Shown here piece by piece: positions 1 to 7,832 of a stretch of 17,713 bases of DNA; position 1 is the stretch's first letter; every line of letters begins with the position of its first letter. The DNA comes from Bifidobacteriaceae bacterium. GTDB lineage: Bacteria; Actinomycetota; Actinomycetes; Actinomycetales; WQXJ01. Position numbers and translations under genes: made by a program. The stretch is from NCBI GenBank assembly GCA_031261885.1, contig JAISIU010000294.1:1-17713 (forward strand), in the 5' to 3' direction. Below the pieces are notes generated by a model. The model saw only the letters and a program-made list of their open reading frames with translations, did no database searches and had not been told where the DNA came from.

Positions 1-1031
1 GCGTGCGCGATCGCCGAGTAGGCGAGCAGTCGCTTGATGTTGTGCTGCGCCAGGCCGATGGCCGTGCCGACCAGCATCGTGAGGCAGGCCAGCACCCACA
101 GCACCGGCCGGAAATCCCACTGAAGGAAGGCCACGACCGCGTACACGATCCTCAGCATCGCGCCGAAGGCCGCGATCTTCGTGGCCGCCGCCATAAAGCC
201 CGTGAGCGGCGTCGGGGCGCCCTCATAGACGTCCGGCATCCAGGCGTGGAACGGCACGGCGCCGACCTTGAACCCAAGGCCCACGAGCACGAGCACGAGG
301 CCCGTGTACAGCAACAGGTCGCTGCCGGAGGTGCCGCTGCCGATGGCCGTCGAGACGCTCGTCAACGCGAGCGAGCCCGTGGCGCCGAACACCCACGCGG
401 CGCCGAACAGGAAGAAGGCCGAGGAGAAAGCGCCCAGCAAGAAGTACTTGAGCGCCGCCTCCTGGCTCAGCAGCCGACGCCGCCGGGCCATGGCCGTCAT
501 GATGTACAGCGGCAGGGACAGGATCTCGAGCGAGACGAACATCGTGATGAAGTCGCCCGCCACGGGGAAGATCATCATGCCGCCGAGCGCGAACAACGTC
601 AGCGGGAAGATCTCCGAATGAGGCAGTCTGGCCTTCCTGGCCAGCTCCTCGAGTTCCGAACCGGGGGCCGCGGCCGGCATCGGGGCGAACGCGTCCTCCT
701 TGTCCCGCGACCGAGACGCGATCACGAGGACGCTGAGCAGCGCCACCGCGGCGAGGGCGAGCTGGACGAAGAGGCCGAACTTGTCGACCATGACCTGGTG
801 GCCGATGGCGGTGCCCGTCCGGTCCGACAGGCTCAGCCACAGGGCGGCGGCGCCACTGGCCACCGTCGCCAAGAGCGCCCACACGATCTGGAAGCCGCGC
901 CGGCCCCTGGCCGGCAGGAAGGCCTCGCACAGCACGCCGATGACCGCCGCGCCGAGCACGATCACGATGGGCAGAATCTGGATCCAATCAACGCTGGGAC
1001 CCGTGAAGGTTGTCGCCATGAGCGCCCTCAT
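1..1031 (-). CDS. nuoN: NADH-quinone oxidoreductase subunit N (3' end outside window)
   Basis: Antiporter-like membrane subunit of complex I, one of three (L, M, N) thought to translocate protons. The ATG at 1031 overlaps the nuoM stop as ATGA and follows AAAGGAGG (1038-1045) with a 6-nt spacer; an in-frame ATG four codons later is less well placed. The visible 343 codons are mostly hydrophobic helices. Key charged residues are present: Glu169 (FVSLEILSLP), Lys255 (GLGFKVGAVPFHAWMPD), Lys285 (AAATKIAAFG) and Lys333 (HNIKRLLAYS). A hydrophilic loop at about 106-140 separates two membrane blocks; from memory this is usual in actinobacterial NuoN. The reading frame is open to the left edge, so roughly the last quarter to third of the protein is missing. 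It is the last gene of the nuo series here. Identity is secure; only the 3' end and terminator are unknown. Confidence 0.96.
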   Translation of the reverse strand, partial: MRALMATTFTGPSVDWIQILPIVIVLGAAVIGVLCEAFLPARGRRGFQIVWALLATVASGAAALWLSLSDRTGTAIGHQVMVDKFGLFVQLALAAVALLSVLVIASRSRDKEDAFAPMPAAAPGSELEELARKARLPHSEIFPLTLFALGGMMIFPVAGDFITMFVSLEILSLPLYIMTAMARRRRLLSQEAALKYFLLGAFSSAFFLFGAAWVFGATGSLALTSVSTAIGSGTSGSDLLLYTGLVLVLVGLGFKVGAVPFHAWMPDVYEGAPTPLTGFMAAATKIAAFGAMLRIVYAVVAFLQWDFRPVLWVLACLTMLVGTAIGLAQHNIKRLLAYSAIAH

Positions 1032-2584
1032 TGCTGGCCTCCTTTCTGCTCACCGGACGTGGGACCGGTGACCACCCCCTGGTGAGTGGCTTGCGTGCTG
1101 CCGGACTGCGTGACCGCGGTCTGGGCCGAATCGTTGAGGATGTTGACCGCCGGCGACGGGTAGAAGCCGAGTACGAGCATGATCGCGATCAGCACGCCGA
1201 CCACGGTCAGCTCACGGCCGCCGAGGTCCTTGGCGCCCTCACCCGTCAGGTCCATGCGCTTGGGCCCGGTGAACACCCGCTGGTAAGTCATGAGGATGTA
1301 CAGGGCCGCGAGGATCACGCCGGCCGCGGCGATCACGGCCGCGACGTGGTGGGTCTGGAAGGCGCCGACGATGACCTGGAGCTCGGAGACGAACGTCGAC
1401 AGGCCCGGCAGCGCGATGACCGCGAGCCCAGTCACGAGGAACGTGCCGGCCAACAGCGGGAAGTTCCGCTGGAGGCCCGGGCCCATCTCGGCCATATTCT
1501 GCGTGCCGCGCCGCCTGATCAGGTAGCCGGCCAGGAAGAACAGAGCGCCCGTCGAGAGCCCGTGGTTCACCATGTAGAAAGTCGAGCCGAGCTCCGACGT
1601 CTGCGTGAAGGCGAAGATGCCGAGCACGATGAAACCGAAGTGGGACACCGACGTGTAGGCGATGAACCGCAGGATGTCCTTCTGCGCCAGCGCCATGAGG
1701 CCGCCCCAGATGATCGACACGATCGCCAGGACGATGATCACGGGCGCGGCCCACCGGGAAGCGTTCGGGAACAGCGGCAGGCACAAAGTCAGCATGCCGA
1801 ACGTGCCGACCTTGTCCAACACACCGACCAGCAGGACGGAGGTGCCGGGCTTCGCGGCCTGGGCAGTGTCCGGCAGCCACGTGTGGACCGGCCACATCGG
1901 GGCCTTGATCGCGAACGCCACGAAGAACGCCAGGAAGATCAAGCGCTCGGGCACCGTGCCCAGGTGGAGCCCGGTCAGGTTGTCGATCCGCATGGAACCG
2001 GGATCCGACCCGGCATAGCTCCACAGCCCGATGACGCCCGCCAGCATGACGAGGCCGCCGGCCAGCGAATAGAGCAGGAACTTCAAGGCCGCCTTCTTGC
2101 GCCCCTCGCCGCCGAACGAGCCGACGAGGAAGTAGACGGGAATCAGCATGGCCTCGAACAGGATGTAGAACAGCACGAGGTCACGGGCCGCGAAGACCGC
2201 GACCATGAAGCTCTCGAGGATCAGCACGAGCGCCGCGTAGTGGGCGCTGCGCGCCGACGTGTCCTGTTCCTTCCACGCGGCCAGCAACACGAGCGGCACG
2301 AGGAGCGTGGAGAGCAGGATCATCACGATGCCGACGCCGGACACGCCGACCGAGTACGTGATCCCGAACTGGGAGATCCAATTGACCGACTGCGTGAGCC
2401 GGACCGCACCCGTGCCGGACTGGTAGGCGCACGTCGCGGCCACCGCGCCGGCGAACACGATGACGGACCAGGCCACGGCGATCTGCCGGGCGGCCGCCCG
2501 CACCGCGCCGGGCACGAGCCACAGCACGATCGCGCCCACCGCCGGAAGGGCGATGAGGACTGTCAACCAAGGAAAGTTCTGCAT
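1028..2584 (-). CDS. nuoM: NADH-quinone oxidoreductase subunit M
   Basis: Antiporter-like proton-translocating membrane subunit of complex I, 518 residues, a typical length. The ATG at 2584 gives the usual N-terminal hydrophobic helix; a longer in-frame reading upstream only overlaps nuoL. The site GAGG (2591-2594) overlaps the nuoL stop codon, with a 6-nt spacer. Visible family signatures are Glu144 in LFYILFEAMLIPVYFLVG, Lys227 in FAIKAPMWPVHTWLPD, and Lys258 in LDKVGTFGML. By homology with the E. coli subunit these are the channel Glu and Lys residues. About 14 hydrophobic segments are apparent. A hydrophilic tail of about 30 residues, rich in Thr, Ser and Gln, ends the protein. The stop forms an ATGA overlap with nuoN. 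Eight bases separate it from nuoL. Confidence 0.97.
   Translation of the reverse strand: MQNFPWLTVLIALPAVGAIVLWLVPGAVRAAARQIAVAWSVIVFAGAVAATCAYQSGTGAVRLTQSVNWISQFGITYSVGVSGVGIVMILLSTLLVPLVLLAAWKEQDTSARSAHYAALVLILESFMVAVFAARDLVLFYILFEAMLIPVYFLVGSFGGEGRKKAALKFLLYSLAGGLVMLAGVIGLWSYAGSDPGSMRIDNLTGLHLGTVPERLIFLAFFVAFAIKAPMWPVHTWLPDTAQAAKPGTSVLLVGVLDKVGTFGMLTLCLPLFPNASRWAAPVIIVLAIVSIIWGGLMALAQKDILRFIAYTSVSHFGFIVLGIFAFTQTSELGSTFYMVNHGLSTGALFFLAGYLIRRRGTQNMAEMGPGLQRNFPLLAGTFLVTGLAVIALPGLSTFVSELQVIVGAFQTHHVAAVIAAAGVILAALYILMTYQRVFTGPKRMDLTGEGAKDLGGRELTVVGVLIAIMLVLGFYPSPAVNILNDSAQTAVTQSGSTQATHQGVVTGPTSGEQKGGQQ
1038..1045 (-). promoter_or_regulatory. Shine-Dalgarno sequence of nuoN
   Basis: AAAGGAGG lies inside the 3' end of nuoM, six bases before the ATG at 1031. 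It favours that ATG over the in-frame ATG at 1019 and suggests nuoN translation is coupled to nuoM. Confidence 0.8.
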
Positions 2585-2592
2585 TGAAAGCC

Positions 2593-4536
2593 TCACACCC
2601 TCGTCGCCAGGACGATAGCCAGCAGGATGATGACGCCGGCCGCCATGAGCGCGGCGTAAGACCTGACGAAGCCGTTCTGCAGCAAGCGCAGCGCCCGGCC
2701 GGCGCCCACGCTCAGCCACGCGACCCCGCGCACCGCGCCGTCGACGACGTCGGTGTCCACGACCCGGGTCGCCGTCACCAGCGCCTGGCCCGGACGGACC
2801 AGCACGGTGTCGTTGAACGAGTCCTGGTACAGGTCTTGGCGGGCCGCCCGGGTCAACCAGTTGCCCGGTGGAGCCAGCCGTGGAACCTTCTGTTTCAGGT
2901 ACTTGAGCGCCGCGATCGCGATGCCGATCAGCACCACGACGAGCGTCAGCACCGTGATGGCCCAACTCGGCATCACGGGTTCATGGTCCGAGACGGAGCC
3001 CGTCACCGGCGCGAGCCACTCCGGGAAGTGGGTCCACGAGAGGACCCAGCCGAGCGCCACGGAACCGAGCGCCAGCACGATCATCGGGAAGGTCATCCAC
3101 GGCGACGACTCGTGCGGGTCCATGTCATCGTCCCACCGGTTCGAGCCGTGGAACATCATGAAGAACAGGCGCGACATGTAGAACGCGGTGATCCCGGCGC
3201 CGATGAGCGCCACGAGGCCGAACAGCCACGCGCGCCACGTCTGGCCGTCCTGGACGATGAAGGCCGCGTCGATGATCTTGTCCTTGCTCCAGAAGCCGGA
3301 GAACGGCGGGATGCCCATGATCGCGAGCCAGCCCATGCCCATCGTGACCCACGTGATGGCCATGACCTTCCACAGCGCGCCGAAGCGCCGCATGTCGGTC
3401 TGCTCTTTCATCTGGTGCATGACGGAACCGGCCCCGAGGAACAGCCCGGCCTTGAAGAAACCGTGCGTCACGAGGTGCATGATCGCGAACGCCGCGCCGA
3501 CCGTGCCAAGCCCGGCGGCCAGCATCATGTAGCCGATCTGCGACATCGTGGACGCCGCCAGCGCCTTCTTCATGTCGTCCTTCGCGGAGCCGACGATCGC
3601 GCCGTACAGCAGCGTGATCGCGCCGACGATGACGACGATCAGCCGGGCGTTCGGCGCACCCGAGTAGATCGGGCCGGACCTAACGACGAGGTAGACGCCG
3701 GCCGTCACCATCGTGGCCGCGTGGATCAGCGCGGACACCGGCGTTGGGCCGGCCATCGCGTCGCCAAGCCACGATTGCAGCGGGAACTGCGCGGACTTGC
3801 CACAGGCCGCGAGCAGCAGCATGATGCCGATGCCCGTCAGCAGGCCGGTCGACGCCGTGCCGGCCGCCTTGAAGACACCGCTGAAGCTGACCGTGCCGAA
3901 GCCCCAGAACATCAGCATCAGCGCGACGAGCATGCCGACGTCGCCGATGCGGTTCGAGATGAAGGCCTTCTTCGCGGCCACCGCGTTCGGCGTCTTGTCG
4001 TTCCAGAAGCCGATCAGGAGGTACGAGGCGAGGCCCACGCCCTCCCAGCCGACGAACATCAAGAGGTAGGAATCCGCGAGGACGAGCAGCAGCATGGCCG
4101 CCACGAACAGGTTCAGGTAGGCGAAGAAGCGCCGCCGGTCCGGGTCATGCTTCATGTAGCCGACCGAATAAATGTGGATCAACGTGCCCACGAACGTCAC
4201 GAGCGCGACGAAGGTCAGCGACAGCTGGTCGACGCGCAGACCCGCGTTCAGCGCGAAATCGGAGCCCGTGATCCAGCCGAACAGCTTCAGGTCATAGGTG
4301 CGCTGCCCCTGCGGCTGGCCCAGCACCTGGAACAGGGCGGCCAAGCCGATCACGCAAGAGGCGAGCGGCGCGAGCACGCCGAGCGCGTGACCCCACTTGT
4401 CGGCGCAGCGGCCGAGGATCAGCAGCAGGCCCGCGCTGACGAGCGGGATGAGGATCGTGAGCCACAGCAGGTTCGTGGCGCCGGTGGCCGTGGTGGCCAC
4501 CTGGGCGGCAGCGAGGGCGGAAGCGGTTTGCGTCAT
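2593..4536 (-). CDS. nuoL: NADH-quinone oxidoreductase subunit L
   Basis: Largest antiporter-like subunit of complex I, 647 residues, at the distal end of the membrane arm in known structures. The ATG at 4536 is one base after the nuoK stop, with GAGG inside nuoK (4544-4547) and a 7-nt spacer. Core motifs are intact: Glu165 in LLMFVGWEGVGLASYL, Lys247 in AACGKSAQFPLQSWL, and the family signature GPTPVSALIHAATMVTAG at 263-280. The C-terminal part holds a hydrophilic stretch and a final hydrophobic helix. This fits the long lateral helix and terminal TM of NuoL, and separates it from NuoM and NuoN. Nothing is truncated or frameshifted. Confidence 0.97.
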   Translation of the reverse strand: MTQTASALAAAQVATTATGATNLLWLTILIPLVSAGLLLILGRCADKWGHALGVLAPLASCVIGLAALFQVLGQPQGQRTYDLKLFGWITGSDFALNAGLRVDQLSLTFVALVTFVGTLIHIYSVGYMKHDPDRRRFFAYLNLFVAAMLLLVLADSYLLMFVGWEGVGLASYLLIGFWNDKTPNAVAAKKAFISNRIGDVGMLVALMLMFWGFGTVSFSGVFKAAGTASTGLLTGIGIMLLLAACGKSAQFPLQSWLGDAMAGPTPVSALIHAATMVTAGVYLVVRSGPIYSGAPNARLIVVIVGAITLLYGAIVGSAKDDMKKALAASTMSQIGYMMLAAGLGTVGAAFAIMHLVTHGFFKAGLFLGAGSVMHQMKEQTDMRRFGALWKVMAITWVTMGMGWLAIMGIPPFSGFWSKDKIIDAAFIVQDGQTWRAWLFGLVALIGAGITAFYMSRLFFMMFHGSNRWDDDMDPHESSPWMTFPMIVLALGSVALGWVLSWTHFPEWLAPVTGSVSDHEPVMPSWAITVLTLVVVLIGIAIAALKYLKQKVPRLAPPGNWLTRAARQDLYQDSFNDTVLVRPGQALVTATRVVDTDVVDGAVRGVAWLSVGAGRALRLLQNGFVRSYAALMAAGVIILLAIVLATRV

Positions 4537-4537
4537 G

Positions 4538-4831
4538 TCAGTGCCTCATCAGATTCTCGTCGTCGACCGACACGGAGCGCCGGGACCGGAAGACCGACAC
4601 GATGATGGCGAGTCCGACCACCACCTCGGCGGCGGCGACCACCATGACGAAGAACGCCGCGAGCTGCCCCTCGATGGCGGCGTTCAGCTTCGCGAAAGCC
4701 ACGAACGAGAGGTTGGCGGCGTTCAGCATCAGCTCGATGCCCATGAACACGACGATCGAATTGCGCCTCACGAGCACCGTGGTGGCGCCGATGGCGAACA
4801 GGATCGCCGACAGCACGATGTACGGCGTCAC
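4538..4831 (-). CDS. nuoK: NADH-quinone oxidoreductase subunit K
   Basis: Small membrane subunit of complex I, 97 residues, three hydrophobic helices, homologous to mitochondrial ND4L. The start is GTG at 4831, overlapping the nuoJ stop as GTGA, with GGAGGT (4840-4845) eight bases upstream. Both membrane glutamates important in this family are visible: Glu33 in MGIELMLNAANL and Glu69 in VAAAEVVVGLAI. They correspond to the E. coli pair Glu36 and Glu72. A charged tail (RSRRSVSVDDENLMRH) follows the last helix and carries the ribosome site of nuoL in its coding sequence. Length and motifs are standard. Confidence 0.97.
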   Translation of the reverse strand: MTPYIVLSAILFAIGATTVLVRRNSIVVFMGIELMLNAANLSFVAFAKLNAAIEGQLAAFFVMVVAAAEVVVGLAIIVSVFRSRRSVSVDDENLMRH

Positions 4832-5820
4832 TTCGCCTCACCTCCCTGTTCCTTGGCACCCTTGGCCGGGTCCGAGTCGGTTGTGGAGTCCGGGACCGCG
4901 GCGGCCGGGCCGGCCGGCTCGGCCGCGGCCGCGCCGTCCCCCAGGGGGGCGGGCTGGCGCGTGCCAGGCACCGGCGGGGTGCCCGATGGCGGCTTGGGCC
5001 TGGCCGGCGCACCGGCCAGTGCCGCTTCGCCGGGCCGGACGGACGGCAGTTGGGCCTGTTCGAACTGTTCGATGCGCCGCACCTGGCCGCGCAGCCGGAT
5101 GACCTCCGGCACGGACTGCTCGATGACGTTGCCGGACGGGTCGAGGGCCGGGACGTCGGACGCGTTGTAGCCGGCGTAGACGCCGGGGGCGGGCAACGGG
5201 CTGACCTGTGTGCCGGCCGCGACGCGGCTGACGGCCAGCTCGGCCTGGCCACGACGGGCGGTCAGGCGCTGCCGGTGCGTGATCGTGACAGCGCCGAGCG
5301 CCGCGACGATCAGCAGCGTGCCCGTCACCTCAAGGGTGAACGGGAAATCGCCGAACAGGGCGTTCGTGATCGTCGTGATGTTGTCCTGGTCCTTCTGGAA
5401 CCCGATCGTGGCCGGCAGCGTGGCCCGCCAGGCGACTCCGCCGAGCACGAGCACGAGACCGAGCCCGCAGATGATCGACCAGGCGCGCTGGCCGCGGATC
5501 AGCTCGGTGAAGGAGTCGGAGACGTCGACGCCGACGAGCATCAGCACGAAGACGAACAACATCATGATCGCGCCCGTGTAGACGACGACCTGGGCGATGC
5601 CGAGGAACGGCGCGTCCATCGAGACGTACAGGACCGCGAGGCAGACCATCGTGACGATCAGGCAGCCCGCGGCGTAGACCGCGCGCCGGGCGAAGATCAG
5701 TCCGAGGGCCGCCAGCACCGCGATGATGCCGACGATCCAGAACAGCACCATCTGGGCCGTCGAGACCCCGGTGCTGCTCGCGGCGGCCGCGGCCGCCTTC
5801 AGAACGGCGAGATGACTCAT
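4828..5820 (-). CDS. nuoJ: NADH-quinone oxidoreductase subunit J, with long C-terminal tail
   Basis: Membrane subunit of complex I, homologous to mitochondrial ND6. The ATG at 5820 overlaps the nuoI stop as ATGA; GAGGAG (5830-5835) precedes it by nine bases. Residues 1-185 hold about five hydrophobic helices, including the conserved third helix LGIAQVVVYTGAIMMLFVFV (73-92) with Tyr81, the region of the pi-bulge in solved structures. The protein is 330 residues against about 180 in E. coli. The extra ~140 residues are hydrophilic: a short Arg/Glu/Gln-rich part (about 238-256), then a Pro/Ala/Gly-rich low-complexity stretch ending in charged residues. The tail is in frame, has the same base composition as the rest, and reaches into the nuoK start, so it is probably real. 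Its role is unknown; it is predicted to be disordered, and its side of the membrane depends on the helix count. Confidence 0.95.
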   Translation of the reverse strand: MSHLAVLKAAAAAASSTGVSTAQMVLFWIVGIIAVLAALGLIFARRAVYAAGCLIVTMVCLAVLYVSMDAPFLGIAQVVVYTGAIMMLFVFVLMLVGVDVSDSFTELIRGQRAWSIICGLGLVLVLGGVAWRATLPATIGFQKDQDNITTITNALFGDFPFTLEVTGTLLIVAALGAVTITHRQRLTARRGQAELAVSRVAAGTQVSPLPAPGVYAGYNASDVPALDPSGNVIEQSVPEVIRLRGQVRRIEQFEQAQLPSVRPGEAALAGAPARPKPPSGTPPVPGTRQPAPLGDGAAAAEPAGPAAAVPDSTTDSDPAKGAKEQGGEAK

Positions 5821-6464
5821 GCGTTCACGCTCCTCGTGGCCTGGGCCTGAACGCCCGTGCCGGACCCGGCCGGGCGGTGGGCCGCCACCCATTCGAGCTG
5901 TTCGGGCACCGGCCCGGTGACCTTGCCGGCGTAATAGTCGACGTCCTGGGTGCCCGGCACCATCGGATGCGGCGCGGCCGGCACGCCCTCGGGCGGCGCG
6001 ACCAGCAGCTGGTCCTTGGTGTAGATCATGTCGGCCCGCGACTGGGAGGCCAGCTCGAAGTCGTTCGTCATGGTCAGCGCCCTCGTGGGGCACGCCTCGA
6101 TGCACAGACCGCAGAAGATGCAGCGCAGATAGTTGATCTCGTAGACGCGGCCGTAGCGCTCACCCGGCGAGTACTGCGCCTCAGGCGTGTTGTCCGCCGC
6201 CTCGACGAAGATCGCGTCGGCCGGGCAGGCCCAAGCGCACAGCTCGCAGCCGACGCACTTCTCGAGGCCGTCCGGGTGGCGGTTCAGCTGGTGCCGGCCG
6301 TGGTAGCGCGGCTTGGGCGGGACCTTCTCGAACGGGTACTGCTCGGTGACAGGCTTCTGGAAGAGCGTGCGGAACGTCACGACGAAGCCGGCCCACGGGC
6401 CGAACAACCTCTTGATCGGACTGCGCTTCTTGTGCTCCCAGCCGAGCGACTGAGTCTTGCTCAC
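5817..6464 (-). CDS. nuoI: NADH-quinone oxidoreductase subunit I (2 x [4Fe-4S] ferredoxin-like)
   Basis: Peripheral-arm subunit carrying clusters N6a and N6b, which pass electrons from NuoG towards NuoB. It has 215 residues and starts with GTG at 6464, overlapping the nuoH stop as GTGA; GGGAG lies nine bases upstream. Two complete ferredoxin motifs are visible: Cys70/73/76/80 (CVGCELCAWACP) and Cys115/118/121/125 (CIFCGLCIEACP). An N-terminal amphipathic stretch (FGPWAGFVVTFRTLFQKP) precedes them, as expected for the membrane-surface anchor. The C-terminus after about residue 145 is a Pro/Ala/Val-rich extension, longer than in E. coli NuoI (about 180 residues). All ligands are intact, so the protein should be functional. 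Confidence 0.97.
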   Translation of the reverse strand: MSKTQSLGWEHKKRSPIKRLFGPWAGFVVTFRTLFQKPVTEQYPFEKVPPKPRYHGRHQLNRHPDGLEKCVGCELCAWACPADAIFVEAADNTPEAQYSPGERYGRVYEINYLRCIFCGLCIEACPTRALTMTNDFELASQSRADMIYTKDQLLVAPPEGVPAAPHPMVPGTQDVDYYAGKVTGPVPEQLEWVAAHRPAGSGTGVQAQATRSVNA

Positions 6465-7831
6465 TTGTCGGCGCTCCCTTCGGCATCGGCGGCCGGCGCG
6501 GCGGGCAAGGTTCCCGCCCCGCCCGGCGGTGCGAACGACTCGGGCGCGGCGCCCACGGCGGCGAGCACCGGCTGCGGCGCGGACACCACGGTGGTCTGGC
6601 CCGGCATCGGCGGCACGGGGAACCCGCCCGCGTACGGCTCATATGGCACCTTCGACCAGTCCTTGACCGGCCGTTCCGCCGGCATGGGCCACAGGATCAC
6701 GAGGCCGATGATGAGGCCGAAGACGGCCAGAATGGCGAGCGGCCACCACCAGGAACGCTGTTGCAGCTTCGGGATGAAGAAGATCGCGCTCATCGCGGCG
6801 GTCAGCACGAACAGCCAGATCAGCGCGCACGGCAGCAGCTTCTTCCAGCCGAGCCGCATGAACTGGTCGTAACGGAACCGGACGAGCGTGCCGCGGACCC
6901 ACACGAACAGGAACATGACGGCCCACATCTTGATGAGGAACCAGACAACGGTCCACCAACCCGTGTTCAGGGCCGAAATCGACGTGAACGGGAAGCGATA
7001 ACCGCCGAGGAACAGTGTGGTAGCGACCGCGGAGACGTTCAGCATGTTGATGTATTCGGCCAGGTAGTACCAGGCGAACTTCATCGACGAATACTCGGTC
7101 TGGTAACCGGCCACGAGCTCGCCCTCGCACTCGGGGAGGTCGAACGGCAGGCGGTTGGTCTCGCCGAAGATCGAGATCATGTACATCACGAAGGACGGCG
7201 CCAGCAGAATGCAATACCAGATGTGACGCTGCCCGTAGACGATGTTCGACGTCGACATCGACCCCGTCACGAGGAAGACCGACACGATCGACAGACCCAT
7301 GACCAGCTCATAGCTGATCAACTGCGCCGAGGAGCGAACCGCGCCCATGAGCGTGTAGTTGCCGCGCGAGGCCCAGCCGCCAAGTACGATGCCGTAAACG
7401 CCGATCGCGGTCACGGCGAGGATGTAGAGCGCCGCGACCGGGAAGTCGGTCAGCTGCAGCGGGGTCTTGTAATGACCGAAGCTGACCTCCGAGCCGAACG
7501 GGATGACCGCGAACACCATGAGCGAGGCGAACACCGACAGCATCGGCGCGAGGATGTAGATCAGCTTGTCCGCGCGCGTCACGTTCATGTCCTCTTTGAG
7601 GAGCAGCTTCGCCGCGTCGTAACAGGCTTGCAGCAGGCCGAGCGGGCCACGCACGTTGGGGCCGAGGCGCGATTGGAAGCGCCCCACGAGGCGGCGCTCG
7701 AACCACAGCGCGAACAGCACGAACAAGATAGTGATGACCAGCAGGGCGACGGCCTTGATGACGGTCACCCACCAGTAATCATGCAGAAAGACTGCGTGAG
7801 TCGGGTTCACGACTCCGGCGAGGAACACCAC
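6461..7831 (-). CDS. nuoH: NADH-quinone oxidoreductase subunit H
   Basis: Membrane subunit at the junction with the peripheral arm, forming much of the quinone cavity; homologue of mitochondrial ND1. The start is the first of two tandem GTG codons (7831), one base after the nuoG stop; AAGGAGGT eight bases upstream favours it. Conserved loops are clear: RLGPNVRGPLGLLQ (55-68), KEDMNVTRADK (79-89), and the long acidic signature 224-247 beginning ETNRLPFDLPECEGE. At 456 residues it is well over the 325 of E. coli. The excess is an added hydrophobic helix (about 362-383) after the usual last one, plus a Pro/Ala-rich tail of about 70 residues. Similar tails are, from memory, common in actinobacterial NuoH. 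Confidence 0.96.
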   Translation of the reverse strand: MVFLAGVVNPTHAVFLHDYWWVTVIKAVALLVITILFVLFALWFERRLVGRFQSRLGPNVRGPLGLLQACYDAAKLLLKEDMNVTRADKLIYILAPMLSVFASLMVFAVIPFGSEVSFGHYKTPLQLTDFPVAALYILAVTAIGVYGIVLGGWASRGNYTLMGAVRSSAQLISYELVMGLSIVSVFLVTGSMSTSNIVYGQRHIWYCILLAPSFVMYMISIFGETNRLPFDLPECEGELVAGYQTEYSSMKFAWYYLAEYINMLNVSAVATTLFLGGYRFPFTSISALNTGWWTVVWFLIKMWAVMFLFVWVRGTLVRFRYDQFMRLGWKKLLPCALIWLFVLTAAMSAIFFIPKLQQRSWWWPLAILAVFGLIIGLVILWPMPAERPVKDWSKVPYEPYAGGFPVPPMPGQTTVVSAPQPVLAAVGAAPESFAPPGGAGTLPAAPAADAEGSADK

Positions 7832-7832
7832 G

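Noticed and set aside
3..1085. A 360-codon plus-strand open frame at the left edge.
   Set aside because: It mirrors nuoN, whose conserved Glu and Lys motifs and membrane helices on the minus strand are unambiguous.
2584..4605. A 673-codon plus-strand open frame across nuoL.
   Set aside because: It is the antisense shadow of nuoL, composed of His/Arg/Asp/Glu/Gln-rich sequence without recognisable features.
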